64,000 nucleotides of DNA from F22 sp963678855 (GTDB lineage: Bacteria > Bacteroidota > Bacteroidia > Bacteroidales > Bacteroidaceae). The position numbers and the translations under genes are program-made. A model generated the notes under the pieces. That model made no database searches. It had not been told where the DNA came from and worked only from the letters and a program-made list of their open reading frames with translations. The DNA lies in contig OY787448.1 of assembly GCA_963678855.1 (NCBI GenBank), forward strand, positions 2,666,001 to 2,730,000. Direction: 5' to 3'. This document shows positions 27,132 through 35,973 of the stretch, piece by piece (within the stretch, counting starts at the first letter, position 1; each line of letters begins with the position of its first letter).

Positions 27132-28169
27132 CTATATATCGTATTTCTTCTCTTTACGCTGGTGCTTCTTGTAGTATTTCTTGACCACCGTTAAAAACAG
27201 TGCTATAGAAACAGTCAAACCGCCAACAGCGATGGAACGCGTGCAGATAGTCAAATCCAAACTTGCTAGATATGCTGCAGTAATACCACCGCCAATCAAG
27301 CTTAGAATCCACGCCAAAAACAAGGTGCTATTTGCAGTACAGCGTTGGCAGTGAGTAGCCAAGCCCATATACATTTGTATCAATTTAGGGATGCTCAGTA
27401 ATACAAGTCCCAAAACAGCTACAATCTTGATGACTATTACAGCATCTATTTCATCTGTTAGAATCTGACGATTCATAATCAAAAGACCAGCACTGAAAGC
27501 GAAAAGCATCAAGTTGGCTGTCAGCACAAACGCGCTAGGTAACCAGAATTTATCCAGTGTACAAGGCTTTATTTCGATAGGGGCACGAAACGGAACCTTG
27601 ACTGACAGAATGAATAGCAATGGAATAAATCCTAATGCAGCAGCCGTATTGAAGAATGTCGCAGTCGACTCTATCTCCATGGCTTTATCATGTACTAGAT
27701 GCCCAATTAAATATCCCACAGCTTGCGCAAGCATTGCTGTCTTAATCAAGAATACATTGGCTTCTTTACGATATTCGCTACACGTAATGTCTACATGCAT
27801 CGTAATATCCAAGTTGAGCGCACTGCTAAATGCCATTCCCTGAAGTGTTATTAAGCAAGCATATTGCCATATCTCTGTGGCGTACATGTATCCAATAGGA
27901 ATCACACTCATCACCAAGATTGCTAACATGCCAACCGACTTGCGTCGGTACTTCTCAAACAGAAAAGCATTGAAGGGGCCAATCAAAATCATACCCAACG
28001 GAATGCCCAATAATAATAGATTGCTCTCAATACAGTCTAACGACGTATGTCGTGAAATCCACTCTGGGAGGGTAGGTATGACAAAAAAGAGGGCAGCAAA
28101 TAAAAAGAAATTGCTTGCCAAAATCTGTATGAACGACCCAGTCCATACAGACGTTTGTCCTTTTTTCAT
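27132..28169 (-). CDS. MFS-type membrane transporter
   Basis: 345 aa with about ten hydrophobic segments and a cytoplasmic-loop motif (GPFNAFLFEKYRRKSVG) like motif A of the major facilitator superfamily. It is shorter than the usual 400 aa, so one or two helices may be missing. Starts 7 nt after the panB stop and probably shares its transcript, so a pantothenate or ketoisovalerate link is conceivable but not shown. Lysine-rich C terminus. Confidence 0.65.
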   Translation of the reverse strand: MKKGQTSVWTGSFIQILASNFFLFAALFFVIPTLPEWISRHTSLDCIESNLLLLGIPLGMILIGPFNAFLFEKYRRKSVGMLAILVMSVIPIGYMYATEIWQYACLITLQGMAFSSALNLDITMHVDITCSEYRKEANVFLIKTAMLAQAVGYLIGHLVHDKAMEIESTATFFNTAAALGFIPLLFILSVKVPFRAPIEIKPCTLDKFWLPSAFVLTANLMLFAFSAGLLIMNRQILTDEIDAVIVIKIVAVLGLVLLSIPKLIQMYMGLATHCQRCTANSTLFLAWILSLIGGGITAAYLASLDLTICTRSIAVGGLTVSIALFLTVVKKYYKKHQRKEKKYDI

Positions 28170-28176
28170 CTACTTC

Positions 28177-28998
28177 TTAGTATTGTTCTTTTTCATTTGG
28201 GAAGTCACCAGACTTCACGTCCTCGCTATACTGATGTATAGACTCTGTCATAACAGAATATAGATCTGAGTAACGACGCAAGAAACGAGGAGAGAATCCA
28301 TGGTTCATACCCAACATATCTTGAAGCACAAGCACCTGTCCATCTGTGCCACTACCAGCACCGATACCAATAACAGGGATAGAGATTTCCTTCGATACTC
28401 TTTCAGCAAGAGCTGCAGGAATCTTTTCAAGTACAAGTGCGAAACAACCAGCTTCTTCCAAAAGCTTGGCATCCTTTATTAGTTTGTCTGCTTCTTCTTT
28501 TTCCTTCGCACGTACTGTATACGTACCATATTTATTGATAGATTGTGGCATCAAGCCTAGGTGACCCATTATAGGGATACCTGCGCTAAGGATGCGACGT
28601 ACTGTTTCAATAATTTCCTCACCACCTTCTATCTTGATAGAATCTGCGCCAGTCTCCTTCATAATGCGAATCGCACTAGAAAGTCCCTCGCGAGAGTTTC
28701 CCTGGTAACTACCGAAAGGCATGTCTACCACCACAAGTGCACGTTGTACAGCACGCATAACCGATGCACCATGATATATCATTTGGTCGAGAGTAATAGG
28801 AAGAGTTGTTACATTACCAGCCATCACATTTGATGCTGAATCACCTACAAGAATCACGTCGATACCCGATTGGTCAACAATTTGAGCCATAGTATAATCG
28901 TACGCTGTAAGCATGGAAATCTTTTCGCCACGCTGCTTCATCTCTGTCAATCGGTGAGTAGTCACTTTACGAGGATTTTCCCCTAGATAACTTGCCAT
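28177..28998 (-). CDS. panB: 3-methyl-2-oxobutanoate hydroxymethyltransferase
   Basis: 273 aa. Motifs: KISMLTAYDYTMAQIVDQSG, ILVGDSASNVMAG with metal-binding Asp, VVVDMPFGSY, KIEGG, GHLGLMPQS and IGIGAGSGTDGQVLV. It adds a hydroxymethyl group from methylene-THF to 2-ketoisovalerate in pantothenate synthesis. No other pan genes are in the window. Confidence 0.96.
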   Translation of the reverse strand: MASYLGENPRKVTTHRLTEMKQRGEKISMLTAYDYTMAQIVDQSGIDVILVGDSASNVMAGNVTTLPITLDQMIYHGASVMRAVQRALVVVDMPFGSYQGNSREGLSSAIRIMKETGADSIKIEGGEEIIETVRRILSAGIPIMGHLGLMPQSINKYGTYTVRAKEKEEADKLIKDAKLLEEAGCFALVLEKIPAALAERVSKEISIPVIGIGAGSGTDGQVLVLQDMLGMNHGFSPRFLRRYSDLYSVMTESIHQYSEDVKSGDFPNEKEQY

Positions 28999-29048
28999 AA
29001 TGTTTTGTCTTTTGTTCTACTAAATCTTATTTCTTTTACCTTATCTAT

Positions 29049-29074
29049 TTGACATGTCTGTCTAATTGACATGT
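29049..29074. repeat. Two direct TTGACATGT repeats in the panB 5' region
   Basis: Exact 9-nt copies at 29049-29057 and 29066-29074, 17 nt apart, between the predicted panB transcription start and its ATG. Each contains the palindrome ACATGT. Possible operator; no regulator known. Confidence 0.35.
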
Positions 29075-29084
29075 TAACAGGTTG

Positions 29085-29114
29085 CAAATGTAATAGGTTA
29101 TGCCGATATTCAAA
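29085..29114 (-). promoter_or_regulatory. Promoter of panB
   Basis: Minus-strand -7 TACATTTG (29085-29092) and -33 TTTG (29111-29114), spacing 18 nt. Confidence 0.7.
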
Positions 29115-29153
29115 AATCTTTTCGTGAAAAAATCGCTAAAGGCTACTCTTATG

Positions 29154-29185
29154 TTTGTTTATATCAAGGATTAGCCGTAAATTTG
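29154..29185 (+). promoter_or_regulatory. Promoter of valS
   Basis: -33 TTTG (29154-29157) and -7 TAAATTTG (29178-29185), spacing 20 nt, 38 nt before the valS start. Confidence 0.8.
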
Positions 29186-29223
29186 TGGCTCATAAAGAAA
29201 AAAATAAATCAACATAGATTTTC

Positions 29224-31914
29224 ATGGAAATAGCAAGCAAGTACGACCCTAAAGAGGTCGAATCCAAATGGTATGAATATTGGCTTGAACACAAATTGTT
29301 CAGCAGTACTCCAGATGAGCGTGAGCCATATACAGTGGTTATTCCTCCTCCAAATGTAACTGGTGTATTGCACATGGGCCATATGCTTAACAATACCATT
29401 CAAGATATTTTGGTCCGTCATGCACGCCAACAAGGCAAGAACGCATGTTGGGTACCAGGTACAGACCACGCCTCTATCGCTACAGAAGCGAAGGTGGTCA
29501 ACCGTCTTGCACAACAAGGCATCAAGAAAGACGACTTGACTCGCGATGAATTCTTGAAGCACGCATGGGAGTGGACCGACGAGCACGGTGGCATCATCCT
29601 AAAGCAATTGCGTAAGCTAGGTGCCTCTTGCGACTGGGACCGCACAGCCTTCACAATGGATGAGACTCGTAGCGAGAGCGTCCTTAAGGTTTTCGTAGAC
29701 CTATATAAGAAAGGCATGATCTACCGTGGTGTACGTATGGTCAACTGGGACCCATCTGCCCTTACAGCTCTTTCTGATGAAGAGGTGATCCACAAAGAAG
29801 AAAATGGTAAGCTATATTACCTTCGCTATCGTGTAGAAGGCGATGAAGATACATACGCTGTCGTAGCAACGACTCGTCCTGAAACAATCATGGGTGATAC
29901 AGCGATGTGTATCAATCCAGAAGATCCAAAGAACGCACACCTAAAAGGCAAGAAAGTAATCGTGCCATTGGTAAACCGCGTGATTCCAGTGATCGAAGAT
30001 ACTTATGTAGACATCGAATTCGGTACAGGTTGTTTGAAAGTAACTCCTGCTCACGATGTGAATGACTACATGCTAGGTGAGAAGTACAACCTACAAAGCA
30101 TCGATATCTTCAATGATAACGGTACGATTGCTGATGGAGTAGGCCTATACGAAGGTATGGACCGCTTTGAAGTACGTAAGCAAATCGTGAAAGACCTAGA
30201 AGCAGCCGATCTACTCGAAAAGGTAGAAGACTACACAAACAAGGTAGGGTATAGCGAACGTACAAACGTAGTTATCGAGCCTAAGCTATCTATGCAATGG
30301 TTCCTAAAGATGGATCACCTTGCAGATATCGCACTAGAACCAGTCATGGAAGATGCTATCCGTTTCTTCCCTGCTAAATATAAGAATACATACCGCCACT
30401 GGCTAGAAAACATCAAGGACTGGTGTATCTCTCGTCAACTATGGTGGGGACACCGCATTCCAGCTTACTTCCTTCCTGAAGGTGGTTACGTAGTGGCTGA
30501 AACTGCTGAAGAAGCACTCGTTCAAGCTCGTGAGAAAACTGGCAATGCAGACTTGAAGATGGAAGACCTTCGTCAAGACGAAGACTGTCTTGATACATGG
30601 TTCTCTTCATGGTTGTGGCCTATCTCTTTGTTCAACGGTATCCTAGATCCTAAGAACAAAGAAATGGAATACTACTACCCAACAGCCGATCTAGTGACAG
30701 GTCCAGATATCATCTTCTTCTGGGTAGCCCGTATGATTATGGCTGGTTACGAGTACGAAAAAGATATGCCATTTAAGAACGTCTACTTCACAGGTATCGT
30801 ACGTGATGGTCAAGGTCGCAAGATGTCTAAGAGTCTTGGTAACTCACCAGACCCACTAGACCTAATCGATAAGTATAGTGCTGATGGTGTACGTATGGGT
30901 ATGATGCTTGCAGCTCCTGCAGGTAATGACATCCTATTTGATGAGGCTCTTTGCGAACAAGGACGTAACTTCAACAATAAAATCTGGAACTCTTTCCGTC
31001 TAGTGAAGGGTTGGGAAGTATCTGAAGATATCGAGATGCCTAAGTCAAGTGAACTAACTCTTGAATGGTTTGATGCGTTATTGGAAAATACACGAGTTGA
31101 ACTTGAGGATTTATACAGTAAGTATCGTTTGAGTGAAGCGTTGATGCTTGTGTATAAATTGTTTACGGATGATTTCTCTGGTTGGGTGCTAGAAGTTGTG
31201 AAACCAGCTTTTGTGCGTGTTGATCCAACTACAGGTGAGGCACTTAAGGAACCTTACCAACTTCCTATCGATGCAGCAACTTACAATAAGGTACTAGATT
31301 ACTTCGACCAACTATTGAGCATGCTTCACCCATTCATGCCATTTATTACAGAAGAACTATGGCACGCCCTTCAACCACGTGAAGAAGGTCAAAGTATCAT
31401 GTTCCAAATGGCTAAGGAAGCGACCATGACTGCAGAGCGTCAAGCGGAGATTATCAAGAACTTCGACACAATGAAAGAAGTCGTTTCTGGTATCCGTAAC
31501 GTACGCACGAAGCGCAATATCCCTCAAAAGGAAGCCTTGAGCTTGCAACACCAAGCTACAGAGCTAGCTGCTCATGTAGATGCATACAAATCAGTAATAT
31601 CTAAGGTGTGTAACCTATCCGAAATCACTGTTGTAGAAACTCTAGAAGATGGAGCAGCTACTTTCATGGTCGGTACTACTGAATTTGCAATACCACTAGG
31701 CGGCTTTATTGATGCAGAAGCAGAAATCGCACGCATGGAGAAAGAATTGAAAGCGAAGCGCGGATTCTTGAACGGTATCATGAAGAAGCTAAGCAACGAA
31801 CGTTTCGTGGCAAATGCTCCAGAAAAAGTTATCGCTCTTGAAAAGAAGAAGCAAGCCGATTCAGAAGCAATTATTGCATCGCTTGAAGAAGCTATCGCTA
31901 AATTGAAAGGTTAA
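29224..31914 (+). CDS. valS: Valyl-tRNA synthetase
   Basis: 896 aa, class I. HIGH motif as HMGH (residues 50-53 in PPPNVTGVLHMGHML), KMSKS at 533-537, and the editing CP1 domain with TTRPETIMGDTA. A C-terminal coiled coil (AEIARMEKELKAKRG to the end) is typical of ValRS. It charges tRNA-Val and edits threonine. The stretch 31050-31240, at the start of the anticodon-binding domain, uses noticeably different codons (TTG, TTA, GAT, GTT) from its flanks. Own promoter and terminator. Confidence 0.97.
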   Translation: MEIASKYDPKEVESKWYEYWLEHKLFSSTPDEREPYTVVIPPPNVTGVLHMGHMLNNTIQDILVRHARQQGKNACWVPGTDHASIATEAKVVNRLAQQGIKKDDLTRDEFLKHAWEWTDEHGGIILKQLRKLGASCDWDRTAFTMDETRSESVLKVFVDLYKKGMIYRGVRMVNWDPSALTALSDEEVIHKEENGKLYYLRYRVEGDEDTYAVVATTRPETIMGDTAMCINPEDPKNAHLKGKKVIVPLVNRVIPVIEDTYVDIEFGTGCLKVTPAHDVNDYMLGEKYNLQSIDIFNDNGTIADGVGLYEGMDRFEVRKQIVKDLEAADLLEKVEDYTNKVGYSERTNVVIEPKLSMQWFLKMDHLADIALEPVMEDAIRFFPAKYKNTYRHWLENIKDWCISRQLWWGHRIPAYFLPEGGYVVAETAEEALVQAREKTGNADLKMEDLRQDEDCLDTWFSSWLWPISLFNGILDPKNKEMEYYYPTADLVTGPDIIFFWVARMIMAGYEYEKDMPFKNVYFTGIVRDGQGRKMSKSLGNSPDPLDLIDKYSADGVRMGMMLAAPAGNDILFDEALCEQGRNFNNKIWNSFRLVKGWEVSEDIEMPKSSELTLEWFDALLENTRVELEDLYSKYRLSEALMLVYKLFTDDFSGWVLEVVKPAFVRVDPTTGEALKEPYQLPIDAATYNKVLDYFDQLLSMLHPFMPFITEELWHALQPREEGQSIMFQMAKEATMTAERQAEIIKNFDTMKEVVSGIRNVRTKRNIPQKEALSLQHQATELAAHVDAYKSVISKVCNLSEITVVETLEDGAATFMVGTTEFAIPLGGFIDAEAEIARMEKELKAKRGFLNGIMKKLSNERFVANAPEKVIALEKKKQADSEAIIASLEEAIAKLKG

Positions 31915-31937
31915 GGTATAACCTACACATTATATAT

Positions 31938-31973
31938 AAGAGGTGTATCCCAATTTGGGGTACACCTCTTTTT
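31938..31973 (+). terminator. Terminator after valS
   Basis: Arms 31938-31947 and 31961-31970 (10 bp, extended by a CCC/GGG inner part) followed by T residues. Confidence 0.9.
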
Positions 31974-32075
31974 GTATATTTGAAAGCATATGCTCTATGA
32001 GTACACGATATCTATCTATTCTGTAAGAAATCACCTTTTTTAATTGCATTTTTCTCAAAAAAAAGCATCTGAAAC

Positions 32076-32106
32076 TTTGTGATTGTCGCAAAAGGTGGTA
32101 TATTTG
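32076..32106 (+). promoter_or_regulatory. Promoter of the leu operon
   Basis: -33 TTTG (32076-32079), 19 nt, -7 TATATTTG (32099-32106): a full match to the Bacteroidota consensus. Confidence 0.88.
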
Positions 32107-32128
32107 CAACATATTAATAGCAAAAGAT

Positions 32129-32197
32129 ATGCAACAGCTAGATATTATTATTCGAATTAACCTCCTACAGAACTGGCTCTTACTAGAGCGGGACTGA
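32129..32197 (+). CDS. leuL: leu operon leader peptide
   Basis: 22-codon frame from ATG at 32129 to TGA at 32195-32197. It encodes six Leu (residues 4, 12, 13 and a triplet at 17-19) and four Ile (6, 7, 8, 10). It starts about 15 nt after the predicted transcription start and is followed by an intrinsic terminator. The codon content fits ribosome-mediated attenuation sensing leucine, and probably isoleucine, which suits an operon that also holds a possible citramalate synthase. Confidence 0.87.
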   Translation: MQQLDIIIRINLLQNWLLLERD

Positions 32198-32237
32198 ATC
32201 GTATGGGATTAGATGATGGTATCAAAAAGATAAATTG

Positions 32238-32276
32238 AAACCTTTCTAACTACATGCGAGTTGGAAAGGTTTTTTT
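32238..32276 (+). terminator. leu attenuator
   Basis: 14-bp stem (32238-32251 with 32259-32272, one G-U pair), 7-nt loop, then a T run to 32276. It lies between leuL and leuA, so it must be conditional. A small hairpin GCTCT/AGAGC (32175-32188 region) overlaps the Leu-triplet codons of the leader. About 120 nt without a gene remain between this and leuA. Confidence 0.9.
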
Positions 32277-32399
32277 ATGCGAAGGACTATATATAGACCA
32301 TTTGCATGACACTCAAATAGAAATTAGTAAAAGACAGTATAACCACACAGATGAGGTAGGTCCCATAACCCCACCTTATCGACACAAAATCCATTAGGT

Positions 32400-33905
32400 A
32401 TGAAAGATAGATTATTTATTTTCGACACCACTTTGAGAGACGGAGAGCAGGTACCAGGGTGCCAGCTTAACAAGGTAGAAAAGATTGAAGTGGCCAAAGC
32501 ACTCGAGGCATTGGGCGTAGACGTCATAGAAGCAGGTTTTCCTGTGTCTAGTCCTGGTGATTTCGACTCAGTAGTCGAAATCTCTAAAGCCGTCACATGG
32601 CCTACTATCTGTGCACTTACTCGTGCCGTAGAGAAAGATATCGACGTAGCCGTTGAGGCTTTGAAGTTTGCTAAGCGCAAGCGTATCCATACAGGTATCG
32701 GTACGAGTGATTCTCATATCAAATATAAGTTCAATAGCAACCGCGACGAGATTATCGAGCGCGCTGTAGCTGCTGTCAAGTACGCTCGTCGTTTTGTCGA
32801 TGAGGTAGAGTTCTATGCAGAAGATGCTGGTCGTACCGACAATGCCTACTTGGCAAGAGTAGTCGAAGCCGTCATCGCAGCTGGAGCATCTGTTGTGAAT
32901 ATCCCAGATACTACAGGCTACTGTCTTCCATCTGAATATGGAGAAAAGATTAAGTTCTTGTGTGAGAACGTCAATAATATCGACCAAGCCATTATCTCTA
33001 CTCACTGCCATAACGACCTAGGTATGGCCACAGCCAATACCATGGCTGGTGTCTTGAACGGAGCCCGTCAAGTAGAGGTGACCATCAACGGTATCGGAGA
33101 GCGCGCTGGTAACACAGCCCTTGAAGAAATCGCCATGATTTGTAAGAGCCATGAAGATGTGCCAGTCGATACCAATATCAACACACGTCGCATTGCATCA
33201 ACAAGCCGCATGGTATCTAGTTTGATGAATATGCCTGTGCAACCTAATAAAGCCATTGTCGGAAAGAATGCCTTTGCCCACTCGAGTGGCATCCACCAAG
33301 ACGGTGTCTTGAAAGACATGAGTACCTACGAAATTATCGACCCTAAGATGGTGGGCATCGATGAAAACGCCATCGTATTGACAGCCCGCAGTGGACGCGC
33401 CGCATTGAAACACCGCTTGACGATGCTAGGTGTCGAACTAGAGAAAGAACAACTAGATTCAGTCTATGAAGAGTTCTTAAAGCTAGCCGATAAGAAGAAA
33501 GAAATCACCGACGACGATGTCTTGATTCTTGCTGGTCGCGATATCTCTAGCAACCGTGCTATCAAGCTAGAATATCTACAAGTAACGAGTGGAGTAGGTG
33601 TGCGTCCAGTAGCTGGCCTAGGATTGAATATCGCAGGAGAAAGCTTCGAAGCCGCAGCCAGTGGAAATGGTCCTGTAGATGCAGCTATCAATGCTGTGAA
33701 GAAGATTATCCACCGTAAGATGGAATTGAAGGAATTCACTATTCAAAGTATCGATAAGGGATCTAACGACCTAGGTAAAGTCCACATGCAAGTAGAATAT
33801 GAAGGAAGTATCTACTACGGTTTTGGTGCCAACACAGATATTATCGGTGCCTCAGTAGAAGCCTTTATCGACTGTATCAACAAATTTAAGAAGAGCGTAG
33901 ACTAA
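32400..33905 (+). CDS. leuA: 2-isopropylmalate synthase
   Basis: 501 aa. Catalytic barrel signature FDTTLRDGEQVPGC at the N terminus, metal-binding STHCHNDLGMATAN, then NGIGERAGNTALEE; the C-terminal region (about 390-501) is the LeuA regulatory domain for leucine feedback. It condenses 2-ketoisovalerate with acetyl-CoA. First structural gene of the operon. Confidence 0.95.
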   Translation: MKDRLFIFDTTLRDGEQVPGCQLNKVEKIEVAKALEALGVDVIEAGFPVSSPGDFDSVVEISKAVTWPTICALTRAVEKDIDVAVEALKFAKRKRIHTGIGTSDSHIKYKFNSNRDEIIERAVAAVKYARRFVDEVEFYAEDAGRTDNAYLARVVEAVIAAGASVVNIPDTTGYCLPSEYGEKIKFLCENVNNIDQAIISTHCHNDLGMATANTMAGVLNGARQVEVTINGIGERAGNTALEEIAMICKSHEDVPVDTNINTRRIASTSRMVSSLMNMPVQPNKAIVGKNAFAHSSGIHQDGVLKDMSTYEIIDPKMVGIDENAIVLTARSGRAALKHRLTMLGVELEKEQLDSVYEEFLKLADKKKEITDDDVLILAGRDISSNRAIKLEYLQVTSGVGVRPVAGLGLNIAGESFEAAASGNGPVDAAINAVKKIIHRKMELKEFTIQSIDKGSNDLGKVHMQVEYEGSIYYGFGANTDIIGASVEAFIDCINKFKKSVD

Positions 33906-33945
33906 GCTCACTAAAACAAGAAATATAACTAAGCAATAATATAAG

Positions 33946-35358
33946 ATGACAGCTACAAAGAAGACATTGTTTGATAAAATTTGGGATAGCCATGTAGTCC
34001 ACCAAGTACAAGACGGACCAACCCAATTGTATATAGATAGACTATATTGCCACGAGGTGACATCTCCTCAGGCATTTGCAGGCTTGAAAGACAGAGGTAT
34101 CTCATGCTTCCGTCCAGAGAAGATTTTCTGCATGCCCGACCACAATACGCCAACGCATGACCAAGACAAGGAGATTGAAGATCCAATTTCTCGCCACCAA
34201 GTCAAGACTTTGGAAGAGAATGCTAAGCACTTCGGTCTTGCTCACTTCGGTATGATGGATAAGCGCAACGGCATTATCCACGTGGTAGGTCCAGAAAGAG
34301 GATTGACTCTACCAGGTATGACTATCGTATGTGGCGACAGCCACACGTCTACTCACGGTGCTATGGGAGCAGTCGCTTTCGGTATCGGTACGAGTGAAGT
34401 AGAGATGGTCATGGCCTCACAATGTGTGCTACAAAGCAAGCCAAAGAGCATGCGCATCCGTGTAGAAGGTGAATTGCGTACAGGTGTAACAGCTAAAGAC
34501 ATGGCTCTATATATTATTGCACAGCAAACTACTGGAGGGGCTACAGGTTACTTCGTAGAGTATGCTGGCCAAGCTGTCAAGAGCTTGACTATGGAAGGTC
34601 GCCTTACACTATGCAACTTGTCTATCGAGATGGGTGCCCGTGGAGGTATGGTTGCTCCAGATGACACTACTTTCGAGTACATCCAAGGTCGTGACTACGC
34701 CCCAACAGGTGCCGACTGGGATGCTAAGGTAGCCGAGTGGAAAGCCCTTTGTACAGATGAAGGTGCTGAGTACGACAGAGAAGTCGTGTACAATGCAGCC
34801 GATATCGAGCCAATGATTACTTACGGTACCAACCCAGGTATGGGTATGGGCATCGTGGATAATATCCCTGCCGTAGATACAGTTGCCGACGAAGCACAAG
34901 TATCTTATAAGAAGTCTTTGGAATATATGGGCTTTGAAGCAGAACAAAGCGTGATTGGTACTCCTGTAGATTACGTCTTCCTAGGATCATGTACCAACGG
35001 TCGTATCGAAGACTTCCGTGCCTTTACAGAGCTAGTGAAAGGTCGCAAGAAAGCCGATAATGTAGTCGCATGGCTTGTGCCAGGTTCATGGATTGTCGAC
35101 GAACAAATCCGTGAAGAAGGCCTAGATAAAATATTGGAAGAAGCAGGATTTGTCATCCGCCAACCAGGATGCTCTGCTTGTCTAGCGATGAATGATGATA
35201 AAGTGCCAGCAGGCAAATTGTCCGTGTCTACTTCAAACCGTAACTTTGAAGGTCGTCAAGGACCAGGTGCCCGCACCATGCTCGCCTCTCCACTTACAGC
35301 AGCAGCCGCAGCCGTAACCGGAGTCGTGACAGACCCACGCACCATGATGGAAGCATAA
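33946..35358 (+). CDS. leuC: 3-isopropylmalate dehydratase large subunit
   Basis: 470 aa, aconitase family. VCGDSHTSTHGAMGA carries a cluster/substrate motif, and the [4Fe-4S] cysteines are in LGSCTNGR and GCSACLAMN. It works with LeuD to isomerise isopropylmalate, and in Bacteroidales may also handle citramalate. 40 nt after leuA. Confidence 0.96.
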   Translation: MTATKKTLFDKIWDSHVVHQVQDGPTQLYIDRLYCHEVTSPQAFAGLKDRGISCFRPEKIFCMPDHNTPTHDQDKEIEDPISRHQVKTLEENAKHFGLAHFGMMDKRNGIIHVVGPERGLTLPGMTIVCGDSHTSTHGAMGAVAFGIGTSEVEMVMASQCVLQSKPKSMRIRVEGELRTGVTAKDMALYIIAQQTTGGATGYFVEYAGQAVKSLTMEGRLTLCNLSIEMGARGGMVAPDDTTFEYIQGRDYAPTGADWDAKVAEWKALCTDEGAEYDREVVYNAADIEPMITYGTNPGMGMGIVDNIPAVDTVADEAQVSYKKSLEYMGFEAEQSVIGTPVDYVFLGSCTNGRIEDFRAFTELVKGRKKADNVVAWLVPGSWIVDEQIREEGLDKILEEAGFVIRQPGCSACLAMNDDKVPAGKLSVSTSNRNFEGRQGPGARTMLASPLTAAAAAVTGVVTDPRTMMEA

Positions 35359-35388
35359 ACCCAAAGACAATCCAATAAAAACAGCATA

Positions 35389-35973
35389 ATGAAAAAGAAA
35401 TTCAATATACTTCGTTCTACAATGGTTCCATTGCCACTAGAAAATGTAGATACAGACCAAATTATACCTGCACGCTTTTTGAAAGCGACCACTCGTGAAG
35501 GCTTCGGCGACAATCTTTTCCGTGACTGGCGTTACGATAAAGAAGACAATCCAATCGCCAGCTTTGTACTGAATGATCCTACTTACTCAGGAGAAGTCCT
35601 AGTAGCTGGTAAAAACTTCGGTAGCGGATCGAGTAGAGAGCATGCCGCATGGGCCATCGCAGGATACGGCTTCCGCGTAGTGATATCAAGCTTCTTTGCT
35701 GATATCTTCAAGCAGAATGCCATGAACAACTTTGTGCTCCCTGTCGTTGTCAGCGAAGCCTTCCTAAAGGACTTGTTTGACGGCATTGAAAAAGACGCTA
35801 AAGCAGAAGTAGAAGTCAACCTACCCGCACAGACAGTGACCAACCTAGCCACAGGTGCTACCGAATCGTTCGATATCAACGGCTACAAGAAGCACTGCCT
35901 CACAGAAGGACTAGACGACATCGACTTCCTACTATCAAACAAAGCAGAAATAGAAGCCTGGGAAAATAAGTAA
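35389..35973 (+). CDS. leuD: 3-isopropylmalate dehydratase small subunit
   Basis: 194 aa swivel domain: VDTDQIIPARFLK at the N terminus and NFGSGSSREHAAWAI in the centre. Pairs with LeuC. Its TAA stop shares one base with the ATG of the next gene, so translation is coupled. Confidence 0.96.
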   Translation: MKKKFNILRSTMVPLPLENVDTDQIIPARFLKATTREGFGDNLFRDWRYDKEDNPIASFVLNDPTYSGEVLVAGKNFGSGSSREHAAWAIAGYGFRVVISSFFADIFKQNAMNNFVLPVVVSEAFLKDLFDGIEKDAKAEVEVNLPAQTVTNLATGATESFDINGYKKHCLTEGLDDIDFLLSNKAEIEAWENK

